In this document: positions 14,501-29,500 of the stretch, piece by piece
How the letters are laid out: each line of letters starts with the position of its first letter
Numbering within the stretch: position 1 is the stretch's first letter
Assembly (NCBI GenBank): GCA_949825045.1
Contig: OX463829.1
Span: 17,826,715 to 17,890,714, forward strand
Origin: Argyresthia goedartella
Taxonomy: Eukaryota; Arthropoda; Insecta; Lepidoptera; Argyresthiidae
DNA length: 64,000 nt
Direction: 5' to 3'
Notes under the pieces: generated by a model
Seen by the model: the letters and a program-made list of their open reading frames with translations, nothing else
Database searches by the model: none
Told to the model about the DNA's origin: nothing
Made by a program: the position numbers and the translations under genes

Positions 14501-17500
14501 TTCCCTACCCTTATTTTGGCAAGACGGCCCTTTTATTATGGGCTTATTAGAAATGAGACGTTATTGCGGTTTATGACTGCTGCTATTGGACAGAGATTTT
14601 CTGGGATATCATTAAATGTCCTTCATTATGCGAGCTAGATTTTTAGCGACGTTGGACTACGACTAGCTACCAGCAATGAAATTTCCTGATTCGTAATTAA
14701 ATGTAATTCATTTAGCCCCCCGGTAATTAATATTTTCGTTTTCGAATATGCAGTGTTGTTGGTTAATATCTGGAAACACCTACTGGACACTGGGTTCTAC
14801 TTTAAACCACTAGTTACGAGTACATAATATACTTCTTGGAACGTAAGACGTCTTATATCGGCAAGACGCAAAATCGTACTTTTCAAGATTGATGTGAAGC
14901 CTGATAATATTGAATCTGATTTATGTGATGTGGACTTACTTACAGGAAATTTATTTAATGATATAGTTGTTAAAACATATTAGATAATTGCCTAATAGTA
15001 ATGTCAAATACAGCAGTATTACTGCGATGCCTTTTGTGAATTTTGCTTTTTTCGTCATTTTGAACTCTCGTGATACAGTGAATACACTCTATACATATAT
15101 GGATAATACAATATATGGATACACTCCTCTTTTATATAGTTTTAAAGTTAAATCGATCGCCTTATTACATTTTTAATACTAATATGACCATTATACAGTT
15201 GCAAGAAATTATTTTTTTTCACGGTGAAACACGTGTCATTGCGACGTCAATACAAAGTAAATCATAGGATTTTTTTCCCTCGCAATGTACTACAACTCAT
15301 TACGTTCAGTGATAGTTAAAAACATCAGTATGTTATGGCTCTAAAATAATTACTAAAATTAAAATTAAAAACCCTAAATTATGGGATGCGTGTCTATTGC
15401 TAACGAATTCCCAGGTCAGTACCAAATGTGCTCTGTGGTCACGGTCATTCAGTACCGGCCGAGGTTCTAAAAGGTGGATGTAACGCTCTTCTCGGGAACA
15501 TTTTAAAATAGAACTGGGATGTGGTTACTGCTCTTAATAAAACGTCACTTCATACTTCATACTACTTTCATACTTCAATTTCCAGCACACTTATTCTCAA
15601 AATTTAAATAGGTTTTTACTTGCATTGCTAAATTTCTGTCGTTTTAAAAAAAATACATTTAGAGTTTTGTCTTTACTTTGGCTGTAAATAAGATATTTTG
15701 CGTAGTGTATTTCCAAAAGTGATATGTAAATTTCCGCGCAGGTTTTCCCCCAAAATATTCAACAGCATATGTACCCCGAAACTCTATCCGGAAGGAGTTA
15801 CAGAGGTGGGGATTGAGGTACACTTTCACGATATTCGTTTGAAAAAACCTAAGCTATTTATATAGTAGAACATCTAAACTAGTTCTGAATCTGACAAATG
15901 AAGTATCGTTAGAAGCGTCTTGATCGTTCGCTAGTTGTAGGCTATACGGCACACTAAATTCAATATGGCACCCGCTAGAACTCGATTTAGTTGAATCGTC
16001 AGAAGCGTATTGACCTTCGGTTGATTAAAGTTCTTTAGTGCGCAATATTTTAGAACCTATAAAACTAAAAATATATATATATATATTTTTAGTTTTATTA
16101 TTGTCTTTTATTTTAATTTCTTAGGATTGCGTTTTTTATCTTTCTTCCTTTTTATTTATTAAGGTTCTGTACCCGAAGGAAAAAAGGAACCCTTGTGGAA
16201 TCACTTCGTTGTCCGTCTGTCCGTCCCTTTTGTCAGGAACGCGTGGAGGTATCAAGTTGAAATTAACATCGATTACTCAAGCCTGTGGTCCGTAGCTGTG
16301 AAAAAAACAAACTTCTAGGTACAAACAAAAGATTTGACCGTTTATATCGTAAATTTGTTGAATTTTCTTGATATTCGCAAGGGAATCAAAACCTATAGAG
16401 TGCTTCCCGTTAACACGATGTAAGGTCTTTTATCACTAGTAAAGGGAATAATCCGAAAACCGTTTTGTAGTTATTGAAAAAAACGGTCATAGCGAGTATG
16501 CTCGCGCACAGAGGCTTCCGTACTATCACACAATGGTATTTAAGTTTCTTGGATTGGCTTTCTTGGGGGGTATCTTAAATTTTCCTTTGGCAGGATAACT
16601 AAATGTTGTAGTGGGTACTTATGGTGAATAAATTATGCTAACCAGTCATCAGTGAGGCCACACAAAAATGGTCCGCGATCTTATGGCTTGGTAATAAAGT
16701 TCAAACCCTATGCTTTTTTGTCCGTCTCATGGTCGCTGGCACTGATGAGGGTTTAACATAACATAACACGATATGTTCATACAGGCACGTACATTTCCTC
16801 TAGCCCCACACTAGGATACCTTGGAAATATCCAAGACCTGGTGTTTTTTTTTCCCTCCTCCAGGCGGGAATAGGTGGTTCCCTCCTATGTTAATAGGTGT
16901 TCAAAGTATACAAGAAAAATAATTAAAATTTCTCGCCTGTGAGGTTTCCGGGAGAAACACTTTAATGTAGAAAAACTAAATGTATCACTTTTGTAAATAT
17001 ATCGTCTTTTTCCTACTTTTTTTTTTCGTTCCTCCTAAAATACATTTGAGTAGACAAATATCGTTTATGAAACATTCAATGACTATAACAATACTTAAGG
17101 CGAGCTTATTCTAAATCACTATAGACAAGTAGGTTTTAAAAGAATGTAATCAAACCATGTATGAAGTGACAGTTGTCCAAATTCCTGAGCCAAAACTTAC
17201 CATGTATTTATTTTTAATAGAGTATTTTAATTTTGTTTGTTGCCTGCGGAATCGGCAACTGTCAACGTTGTATACATTATTTTAAATTTCTACTTGTCTT
17301 GACTATAGATACATAATGCATATCGCAAATATGTTAATACACATACAAAAGGCAAGAACTTGCATGAAGGTGACGGCGAACGGTGACGAGCAAAGAAAGT
17401 ATCAGATTCGCATAGTCTGTGTTTTCAGTAATGGAACAGACTTTACACATACAAGCGCACTGTCATACCTCTGCATGTTGCTAGCTGTCACCAAATACCT

Positions 17501-20500
17501 AAACAAGGAGTATTTCAATTTTCATTCGGTCTCATAAGATTTCCTTAGGATTTGCTGGCATTCTATTTTATGATCAGATTGAAGCTAATACCCAATCACT
17601 TAAGGGAATCGAAACAAATATCGTCTCTTTTGATGAGTGTCGTTACGAGGGATGGAATTCCTATCAGATTTAGTTACATTTTCATTGTATCTCATTGTCC
17701 TCGAATTGAGGGGTTGCTGAATCGTTTTCCTGTAGACATGTACCGTACCCAATCTTACTTTAAATAGATAAGTCATATGGACTAAATAGGTATATATTTA
17801 CCGAATCTTACAATATACGTATGATCAATAGAACATTTGGATTTTTACCTGCAAGACTACAAATCTGGAGTGGGGCAATAATTATTGCCTTTAAACCTCT
17901 TTTAACGTTAGCTAACGCCACTTTTCCGTTATAGGTTTTAAAATTTATTACCATGGCATAAGGTTCAAAATGGCGACCCGTCCCAACTGCCCTCGGTTTT
18001 TGAAAGGTTAACCGGCGGCGGTGTGATTGCTCCCATCATCATCAACGTAGACTTACTCTCCTAAACTGCAAAATGACTCCATAATTCTATAACCATGTTA
18101 AGATTGAAGAAGAGGCATTGGTATCGGATGAGGAATTCCTCACGGCGACATTTTCCTCAGTTGTTAGCAAGGGAAACTTCCCTAATCACAGGTCAAAGGC
18201 ATCTGCCCCTAAGGAAAACTCGTTTGATGTTAAAAATGGAGAATATTTGTTATATTTGTGTTAAAGGTTATTTAACACATTACCTTTCGTTTACAGCTAC
18301 ATTTGCCCAGTTTCAAAAAAATAAATAAAAAATATTTAAAATAAGCTCGATATATCGATATAAACCTCTTTTGTTTGAGATATTTCGTCGCTGCTTTTTC
18401 TTGAGTCTTTGATCTATTTTAGATTAACGGTGTTAAGTCAGCTGTGTTTAATGGCCTAATTTTTTTCCTCAAAACGATCGACTTTCCAAACAATATAATA
18501 AATAATTAATTATTTCTCAGAAAGTGCTTTTGTAGATAGATGCAGCTGGTAACATGTTTTAGGTGAAGTTCGAAATAGATTGAAAATAATATACTTACAA
18601 TTTAGCGACTTACTTTTAATGTTACACGCTAAACTTAACTGAAGAGTTTGTTTGGGCTATATTGAATTAAATGAGTTTATTTGGCTTTATAGGGCTCAGA
18701 ATAACTACACATATTTACCTAACTGACAAGTATTCTAAGCACGAGTTACTCTATCTGCCTGTTTGTCTGTCTGCCTGCCTGTCTGTCTGCTTGCCTGCCT
18801 GACTGTCTGTCTGTCAATACCCCTTTTCTCAGAAACGCGTGGAGGTATCACGTTGAAATTAATATCAATTATTCATGGGCCCTTTTCTGATATGGAAATC
18901 GCTTAGCGATGGCTTATCGATTTCCCTAAAGGGATCTATCTAACGATTATTATTATTATTATTACTCTAAAGGGCGCAAAATGCCGTATTGGCAGTAAGT
19001 CTCCAAACAAAACAGTCGCCGCTGATAAGCTAAGCGTTTCCTATAAGAGCATTAAGCCCCATATCCGGGGTCCCTTGAAGTTGCCCAATCAAAATATACC
19101 GCCATTTATGTCAAAATTTTGCTGAATTTTCTTTATACTCGCAAGAGCATCAAAATATAGGGTACTGCCCGACGACCTAGAATCATGAAATTTGGTACTA
19201 AATAAGGTCTTATAGCATAAATAAAGAGTAAATGAGAATTTGCAGTAACTGTCCAAGTCTAGTTTAATGTTCGTTTTTTTGTGAGGCAGTCGATGTCGGT
19301 ACATGACAAAATTAAGGTTTAATACCATCGCCTTTTTATTTAAACTTATATTTTATATGAGGAATCTTCGTTCGTCACTGGTTACTCCGACTTCTATGAT
19401 AAAATCTCCCATCTCTTTTTCTATTCCTAGATATATCATTTGATATCGGGGATTCATTTTAAAGTGTTCGGTGTGCGGGACGTCACCCCCTTCGCGATTT
19501 CCTCTTTCCCCTCTGGCCATCAATCCTGGCTTAGACTATCCTTAACATTTAACATTTACATACAGGCACAGGCATCGCTTTACGTCACAGAGACGTCACA
19601 CAAATATAAAAACATAACAAAATTTGTTGATCATATTTGATTTATTTTTTATTTTTCTACATGTACCTATTAGGCATTTGACTCGTGAAATCGTATTATT
19701 TTTGCCTAGTTGCAATAAATTATTTGAATTTTGGGTTCTGGGTACATAGCTTCTTCTGAAGAAGTGTAAGAGCGTGATGGCAAAACTATTTAAATATGCA
19801 TTACATACATACTCATATCTACAAATATGTAGGGAACCCTTGGTGCGCGATCACGACCCGCGCTTGACCGTTTATTTACTAATTATACTATTTTCAAGCA
19901 GTCAATCAATCTCGACGCTGTCCGAGAATATGACGCTCGTCGATGTGAACGAAGTTCACGAATAGATACTTCGAAAGTCAAGTAACAAAGCTAAATCGTT
20001 ATTTCGTACCAGTCGTACACTGACACACCACCAGTCACAATCTAAACTTGTAAAAATCAATATCTCTTATATAATTTACCTTGTAAATGTGTCCCTTCGA
20101 ATAACAATACTGACAATCGGGCGTGTTAGTAAATGACTTATACATTGGTTTCCTGCTGTCTATACAACGAATTCCTGAGGCAAGCGGAAATTAGGCGGCC
20201 AGCTCCTCAGGTACAAGGATGTTCGAAGAGACACATTAAGAGATGCAACATTAAGCTCTGTATCGGAGAGTCAGTCAGAGAATCGTCCAGAATGCTGATG
20301 TTTGGTGCAAGAAAATGTTTACAGCTTCGAAACCCAAAGATTTATACAAGGACCAAGAAAACTTGAAGGCTAAACCACCTGCAGCCATATGTTAAAAATA
20401 CCAGAACGATGTATTAACGCGCAAACATTGTGCATGTACCTTTACTGCCAAGATTGGCTATGTAAGTCATATGAGGGCATATGATCGACGCTCCAAAAAC

Positions 20501-23500
20501 CAACCAGGGACCTTATAAAGCAGTCGCCGTGGCCGGATACGCCTTGGAACTCATCATTGATATATTTTTTGTGCTTCTATAACTTAGAATTTTGTTATGT
20601 TCTATTCTAACCCAAATCCTCGGTCCACATTATTTATTTACAGTTAATATTCATCTGAGAAAACTTTCAACCAATCTGAGAAAGAAGATAATACCATTTA
20701 ACCTATTCTAACCCAAATCCTCGGTCCACATTATTTATTTACAGTTAATCTTAATCTGAGAAAACATTCAACCAATCTGAGAAAGAATAACATTTAACCC
20801 CATTATAATACCTAATCTTTCCGTCTGGCTGAAGTAATTATTCAGTCACACGAAAAAAATATCTCCCAACATTTCAATGGCGTAGGCGTAGCAAACATGG
20901 TATACCTATGTTGTGCTGAACATAACGTATTCAGAGAGAAGTTTCGATTCGAAGAGTCAGAAAGTAGGTGATAACACTCGCCACCTATTCCAGGGTAATG
21001 AGGTGTGAGAAAATCGCTTATCGGCGTTCTCTGACCTCGATATCGGGCAAGAACCTCGACTTTATTGTATTCGCAACAAAGATCAGATCTCGGATGGAAA
21101 CCTGAGTAAATAAAATAACCCTTCCCTAATTAAAACTTTTCCGATACAGTTCATTCGCTAAATTGGAATCCTTTGGGAGTGAATATTCAATGTTTTGTCG
21201 CTGGAACGTTCGTTCACGTTCTTGTTTTAAGTAGTTAGTTTCAATATAGTGCATCTTTCGATTTGCCGTTTCATTCATTCATCTTTGTTGAAAGTTGATC
21301 GTTCGGTGCGCTCATTCTATTTAATAGTATTTTTGAACACATGAAGAACACTTAAATAAAATTCACAATTTGTTTGTGATCTAGGGTATAGTTTTTGTGG
21401 TCTAAATATTTTACAAATACCTATATTTTCTTGTTCAAAAAGGATAAATCATACATTGGCATTTCTTTGCGTTTGTTGGATTATTTATTAGATAGAAACG
21501 AAACGCATTCTCCATTCAATTCGATAGACCGTGCAAAAATATATTTCACGTATTTTGGTCTCATTTGTATTAGTTAACGGTTAATTTGCGCTGTTAGCGT
21601 TGTCTCTAGGGATTTGTGAATACGAACCTTGGAGTTCAACTGAGAAGAGAAGTTAAAATATAATAACGAAAACAGCCTGAGCTAAGTCACCTTATCTTTG
21701 TATCTTGAGCTAGAAAAATTGTATAAAACTAGTTATTAAGGCATTTTTAATTTAGTTTTTAGGGTCCCGTACCCGAAGGATGGATGAAAGGATGACCGTC
21801 CAATAGAAGCCCTATTGCTGTCACCGACGTGTCCGTCTGTCTGTCCGTCGTCTGTCAAACAGTTTATACAGCCAAACGGTTAAAGCCATACAAATTATCA
21901 AGAAATATTTTTAAATGTTTTTAAGGCCCATACAGCTAAAGAGGGGTGCGAAAAAAAATGACCTACACCATCGAATGTGGTATCGTTGTCGAGAGCTCCT
22001 GAAGTAGATAAAAAACTGTATTTTTGGTTCTGGCCAGATTTGACTAGAGTCGAAAGCACGGATATTTACGCATCTTTAACCGTCAGTGACTCTTTTGCTC
22101 AATACATAACACTTTTTCGATCTGTCAAATATTCTTTGGCAGAAGACTGTTCTGCATGGTGGGTATATAATTGTGTTTGGGTATCTCGTATGCCACGACC
22201 TTTCAAGTTGGGAGTATTTTGTAAATAGGTTCTGATGACTGTGCGCAAAACAGGCCATTTCAAAAATATAGAGACTTGGCAGGGTCAATAATTTAAATTT
22301 TATAAAGAGAAGTTTGCAAGAATCACGGGGCATTGCAAATAGCTCTAATGCACCGTTTTTGAACTATGAATGCTCTATTTATTTCTCTAAGTAACGTAGC
22401 TAAGGTAAGTTTGGCTAAGAGCTATTGTTACCTAAGACCATCGCATCGAAGATTTGATTCTCTCACCCCTATCCTCACGGGGCGTAAGGTTAAAGTGGTC
22501 AAAGCTAATGAGGCTGCTCAGCAAAAACAGCCAGCTCTCAGCACCGACACAGACTGATGTTCCCGCCGAAAACGGGCGAAACTGTGCACCCGGGAGACTA
22601 GAAGCGATTATCGTGAACAATGTTACCTCCTTTTGTATTGGTTGTTGTTCGGTAGGGCTTTATAAATGTAGATAACTCGAAAGGAAATCTTTGGTAACCT
22701 GTGTGTCCAAGCAATAAAACAAAAATATAACTGAACATGTGCTGGTAGACCGCATGTAAGGCCAACTGTTTGTCAATCTCAAATTCAATGTGTATTAAGG
22801 ATTTGTAGAAACCGGCTGCTAGATTTAGGCCATATCCGATATCAAGGTAGGTCTTTGTATCACTGTATCACCCGTGTATAAAGTTCATGGGAATTTCGCT
22901 AAATTTTCTTGGTTGCTTGTCCATGTCCATAGCCTACTAGAAAAGTTTTGCCGTTATTCCTCGAAGGAAGTATTTTGTTTAAAAATAAATGTTTCAGCGC
23001 ACAGAACTGCTAATGCAGACAAATGCAGGATCGGCATTGTATGTAACCGGCGCAAACTGTATTTTCTGAATACTTCAAGCTGAAAGAAATTTCAATAGAC
23101 TGTCGGAATGGATGTGAAGAAAGCTGAAATTGAAATTTCAATGCTGTTTCAAGCGCTGCCGCATGAAGCCAAAAATTGCAGCTTCAATGAATATTGCCTG
23201 TCTAAGTGTTCAATATGCATAAAGCGTTTATCCCACCTCAACTTCAGAAAGGCAAGGTATATGCGAGAATAATTTACGTAATACCTCTAATACTGAAGTT
23301 TAGTCAGTATGAGTTTGTAGGCACGTATTTGTATAAGTATTCCTGCATTATCTTCCTACTCTGGGGTTAGTCAGGTCTTGGAATAACCAACTTAACATAA
23401 AGTAAAATTAATAAACTTTATTTCAGGTTAAAAACCAAGATATGTTTATGCTTATTTTTAAACTATTACCAAAAAATTCGAAAATTTATTACCAATAAAT

Positions 23501-26500
23501 TCGAAATAACTGCCAGAATTGGTAATTGATCACCAAATTGTGTTTAGATAAATGATCACCAAACTTCTTTTTGTTTTGTGTACTTAAGTTTTATTTTGTT
23601 GTTCTTACATGTACAACCTAACACGAAGGATAAAGGGGGCTTCGCTTCGCTCACCCCCTTTACCTTTCACCTAAGCTACCGCAGTATTTTGCCCTGATAT
23701 TTTCTGCAATTTTTGGTGATCATTTACCCAGTATGGGTAAGAAAAAAATATTTTGGTGATCATTTAAATTGTTGTCTATCTTTAATCCTTATCATTAATT
23801 AACATTAATAACTCTTTTTCTCTCTCTTATAAGACAACATATAGATAACGCATTAAATCATTTATTTACCCCTTGGTACCGTTATAGGTTTTGAATTTTA
23901 TTACCATTGCATAAGGTTCAAAATCGCGATGCCTCATAACCAGGTCCAGGTGTTGACCGGTTAAATACTACAACTACTTTACCACCTTCGCTCTAGTCTA
24001 GGTAACAACAAACGCAAGGCCACACTTACATAAATCAATTTGGCAGGGTCACAGAAGATCGCGATACATCCACTTTGTGCCAAATGCTCTATTATGACGC
24101 GCTCGCTCGTACTTTCCTCCCAAGGTTTCCATTCTCCTTTGGTATGGGCTTAACTTCGACATAATATACGGGTATTGGATGTGAATTTTATTCAGTTGCC
24201 GATAGGTCGACGTGTGGTATTTCAGTATTGAAAATAGAGGACAAAATATCACTGTTGAATTTACGATTTTGGAAACGATTTGTGCTTCACTCTATTTAAG
24301 TTCTCCGGTTTTTGCCAGTTATTTGTCAGTCGAAGAGATAGCTGCTTGAGACTAATGGTTTTTAATTTTTACAAGCTTCGAAATTCCCTTTAGACCCATT
24401 ATGATATCTTCTTCTATCTATCGCTGCCATATCCTTATTTGTGTTATGTTCATTACAGCTTGTATTTGTTGTTATTTATTTATTTTGTTAGATTTTTATT
24501 TTGAGACATCTTATTAGCACTTATGGATATGATGTTATAATATTGTCATTAGATGAGATATTTTTTTATCGTACATTACATTACGTATCGTGTAATAAAA
24601 AAATATATGACGAAAGTTGAATAAATGACATCCCCGTAGAGTTTCTTGGTGCTATCTCCTCTGACGGGCGTATTTCCGAAGCACTGGTAGAGTTAATGGA
24701 ATTTCTTTTTCCTGTGCGAAATTCAGTCATGAATCACCACTTGAACGAGAAAATTTCCTTAAACTCAAACCATAATCAGTTATGTACTCATTAGCTCAGT
24801 TGATCATATTTGATTTATTTTTTTCCATGTATATACTCAAAAGAAAATAAGGTCCACTTACATATTTCTGTTTTTGAGTAAATTTTTAGATGTAAACTAA
24901 TTAATAAGTGACTAATTAATGATGTCCGGCCTCCTTCAGTATCCAACCTCTTTAATGCTGGTGTTTAAGTCTTACAGCTGGCCAGAAATTGAAGCAAATA
25001 AAAAAACGAGTTTCAGGTCCAATTCCTTTCAGATGGAATCATAATTTTATTCTGTTAAAAAACTATTTCTGTCCATTTTTTGCTTCTTTTAACATCTTTT
25101 GTTAATAATGCCACGTCAACGAAGGCATATGGATACCATTACTGCCACCAGAGCCGTTACATTGATTGCTGAAGGTCATTCACAGCGGTCTGTAGCTTTT
25201 TCATTGGGTTTCTCTCGCCGAGCCATCCACAATGTGTGGGATCGGTTCCAAGAGACTGGCAGTGTTGCAAGAAGGCCTGGATCGGGCAGGGTGCGAGCGA
25301 CTACGGCACAAGAGGATCGCTACATCCGATTGAGTGCCCGTCGAGAGCGCTCTGTGACGGCACGTAAGTTACAAAATCGCCTACGGTTGACAACGGGGAC
25401 TCGTGTTAGTGACCAAACGATACGTAATCGACTGCATGAAGACCAGCAAAGGTCCAGACGCCGAGTAGTACAAATTCCTTTATCTAGGGTTCAACGTGGA
25501 AATCGTTTAAGTTTTTGCCGCGAACATTCAGATTGGAGCATGAATCAATGGGTATGGTGCTCTTAACAGATGAGTGTAAAGTGAAGCTTTGTAGTGATGA
25601 TCGGCGGATTAGAGTATGGAGACGAAAGGGTGAGAGATTTTCCGATGTCTGCATCAAGGAAAGTGACCGCTTTGGAGGTCCTAGTGTGATGGTTTGGATG
25701 CTCCAATCTGAATGTTCGCGGCAAAAACTTAAACGATTTCCACGTTGAACCCTAGATAAAGGAATCCGTACTACTCGGCGTCTGGACCTTTGCTGGTCTT
25801 CATGCAGTCGATTACGTATCGATTGGTCACTAACACGAGTCCCCGTTGTCAACCGTAGGCGATTTTGTAACTTACGTGCCGTCACAGAGCGCTCTCGACG
25901 GGCACTCAATCGGATGTAGCGATCCTCTTGTGCCGTAGTCGCTCGCACCCTGCCCGATCCAGGCCTTCTTGCAACACTGCCAGTCTCTTGGAACCGATCC
26001 CACACATTGTGGATGTCTCGGCGAGAGAAACCCAACGAAAAAGCTACAGACCGCTGTGAATGACCTTCAGCAATCAATGTAACGGCTCTGGTGGCAGTAA
26101 TGGTATCCATATGCCTTCGTTGACGTGGCATTATTAACAAAAGATGTTAAAAGAAGCAAAAGATGGACAGAAATAGTTTTTTAACAGAATAAAATTGTGA
26201 TTCCATCTGAAAGGAATTTGACCTGAAACTCGTTTTTTTTATTTGCTTCAATTTCTGGCCAGCTGTAAGACTTAAACACCAGCATTAAAGAGGTTGGATA
26301 CTGAAGGAGGCCGGACATCATTAATTAGTCACTTATTAATTAGTTTACATCTAAAAATTTACTCAAAAACAGAAATATGTAAGTGGCCCTTATTTTCTTT
26401 TGAGTAGTATATATGAGACATAAGTAGGTGTTTGACTTGTAAAAGTGCATTATTTTGCCTACTTGCGATAAATGATTTGAGTTTTGAGTTTTGTGCCCGT

Positions 26501-29500
26501 CTTGGGAGCACAGCCGAAACTATGTTTTAAGTTTCCGTGGTAATCTTTGGCCCGCGCTCCTGTAACCTTAATCTCGCGGGAACCATAGTATTGTCACAGG
26601 GATGAGTTACCCATCTTGCAAACTTAAGCCAAACTTCCCAACTCCTACCTTGTTCCTCATTATTGATCTTTTTCGTGCAAAACTCTTCAACTTAATAGAG
26701 ACCTGAAACTTTCAGACCCAAAGCTTGTTTGTGTTTCAAGAATTTTAACTAATAATTTTAGTAAACATTGAAAGATACACAAAGTGGAAACTTTGCGGAA
26801 CTACAGTGGACTCAACTCTGGGATAGAGTGATAGTTAAAGTTGGGAATGTAAACTAAGTTGGACTTTTTACTAGTTTCGCGGAGTTTTATTTTACAATGG
26901 AAAAAGGCTTTTATGCAAATCTTGGCAGCAAGCTCCCAGGTGATTTTAGTGTCAGGTAGAAAGGTGGCTGTGAAAGCAAAAATTGTTTAAAACATAAAAA
27001 GGAATACTTACTTATTAGTCAATTCATAGCTTAAAATAAAACAAAGGTGATAGGCCATAGATGCAGTGGTATATTAGATATACAATACATAAAACACCAA
27101 CCGAGAAATTGCGAGACTAAGTACTTTGGTATTCAATTCATCCTCTGGAATGGAATGTAAATTTATAAGAAGGTAACTAAGTTAGGTTTTATGTATAATT
27201 GCTCTAGTTGTGAATACTTTGTTCGGTTTTTCTAAAAGTCGGTTCATCTCCTGTGGTGAAATAGAATTGTGGGTTTTGCTGCACGTTCAGTTTTTAAACA
27301 AAGAGAATACTTGTCGTTTTTTTGGAGTGATACCTAACGAGGCAGTGATATTACTCTCATTCAGCCTGTCGCAGACGGCAAGCTTTGGGAAGCTCACTTT
27401 ATTGTCTTCTGTAATTGAAAGGTCGTGAGTCTCCCCCAGAAGCTTTTAAACGGAGCTTTTGCCAGCTGAGACTGTAAAAAAACTTTTTTATGGGTCTCTA
27501 TGTTTTGCATTCATGGATAGATCGCCTTTAATTTTGGGACAAAAAAGTACTTAACAACCTATTTATTGTACCTTTGCCACATCGACCTTTCCACATACGT
27601 ATATTGTATAGTACACACTGAGAAAATCTTTAAGATAGTTCTTAGCAAACTAGTAAGTTTGTGAGAAGAACCAAATAGGAATCGGCAAGGACAAGAACTT
27701 ATTTGTTTGAGTTTTCGGGTTCTTTACGAACTTACGTCTTTACATTAGATCTGGAAGAAAATTGCATACCTATATGATTATATGTTTCTATCGTTAATTA
27801 ATCACACGCTTTCCTTGTTACAAAAACCCATTGTTCCTGCATCATATAATGGCAGCACAAGAGAGTACACAGATAAGGCGAAAAACCTTGGGGTTATTTT
27901 TGACAACCCTGCTGCTAGCATAGCTGTCTTGGTCTCCACATGTCAGCTAGGTCAGCGAACGGGTCTTTGCGTCTTTTCACTCCCTCAGGCAAGTACTTCT
28001 TGCCGCGGCCGACCAAAATCACCCTTGCTCAGCCCCTTTTCCTGCCGCTAATTGACTACGTCGATGTCTGTTGGGCGAGCGCGAACGAAGACCTACTAAA
28101 CAAACTCGAACGACTTCAGAATCTCGGGATTCGGTTCGATCTGCGCAAATTCGACCATTTTTCTCAATATCGCAAAGAGTTGGCCTCCGATTGTCGTTGC
28201 GGAGACGGATATTCTTTCTTATCTTTTCAATATATTGAAAAATACGCACTACAGGTACCTTCGAGACCGCTTTGAGTATCTCTTTTCAGAAGATCGGCAC
28301 CGGAGATCTCACACGGTCTCACTCTTAGCCACTCCAAGGCATAACACCTCCGCATATGAGCACTCCTTCAGGTTGCAGGTGGTCCAACTGTGAAACGCAC
28401 TTCCTTTTACGATAAGAGACAGTCCAACTCTTTTTGTTTTCAAAAACCGGGCAAAAGAGCACTTCCTCTCTCTTTTGTGATAGTTATATCATGTTGTATT
28501 ATTTATATTATTATTATATCTCAACTGTATGAACAGGTTTATGTAAGTATAGGTATTGGTAATTATTTATTAGTTTGGTATATATGAGTATGTATTTTGT
28601 TTTCCGTATTTTATAGATATTTAATTTATTTATATGTATTTTATTATAGATTAGATTTTTTGCACTGCCTATCCTTTTATGATAAATTGTCCTTCCATGC
28701 CTTGGTCTGTGGAATAAATCCCTTTTTAGAGATAAGTTAGCCTTTGTACATACCTAAGTTTTATCTTAATCTATCTTTTTAAATAACTGTGTTCAATAAA
28801 GAATTACGAATAATTAATGTTTAAAGGTTTTGGGACAAGTTAGTAAAATCTAATTCCATGATTTTTATTTCATAAAGCCGTGTAGTATTCTCTTCATGAA
28901 ACAGGCAGACAACATAACACAATAGAGATAACAAAGGTAATTATAGGAAGGGCAACAGACAGTACCTTCAGGCGCTATTAAAAGCTGGAAATCATTTCCT
29001 TTCACGGAAATAAATAGGAAAAGAATAAATGAAATTGTCTGGTCGCCATATTTCATCACGCTAAAAGAGCAACGGACACGATAGGGCGTTCATTAGTATG
29101 CTATTAATGAAATTGGTCTCGAGATGCCTTAGATTATTAACACGCGGTGTTATTTGACAGTGAGGTTTAGGACAAAGGAAATATCTCTATATATTTTGTG
29201 AGAGAACACTTGTTTGCTTTGTTGAAGAAATTTGAATTCGGTGATTGGGTTTCAAGTATAAAAGTTCTTTGTCCTTTTTTTTTTTTTCTAGCCACCTTGA
29301 ATAATTGACCGAGCGAGCACAGCGAGCGAAGGGCTCCATTTCGACAAGATAGGAGGCCGATTTTGCTTTCGTCTGTCTCTATGTCTGTGTGTCTGTCAGT
29401 TCCGGTCTAGGGGCCACAGTTTTCAAGCGATCCTCACAAAACTTGGCACACGAGTGGGGGCGTCATTAATTTTTTGTATGAGTTTTTTTTGTTTCTCAAA

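Larger units (their letters stand above)
24836..26404. mobile_element. 1,569-bp palindromic Tc1-like foldback element with TA target duplication
   Basis: Two ~706-bp arms (24836-25541 and 25698-26404) are almost perfect inverted copies around a ~156-bp loop. The ends read ctcaaaag…cttttgag and are flanked by TA (24834-24835, 26405-26406). Each arm carries the 5' end of a Tc1-like transposon, including its untranslated leader and the transposase N-terminus. The translated arms differ at only about three positions (A/D, T/S, Q/R). The right end of the original transposon has been replaced by an inverted copy of the left end. The element is nonautonomous, but both ends look usable by a transposase supplied in trans. 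Confidence 0.92.
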
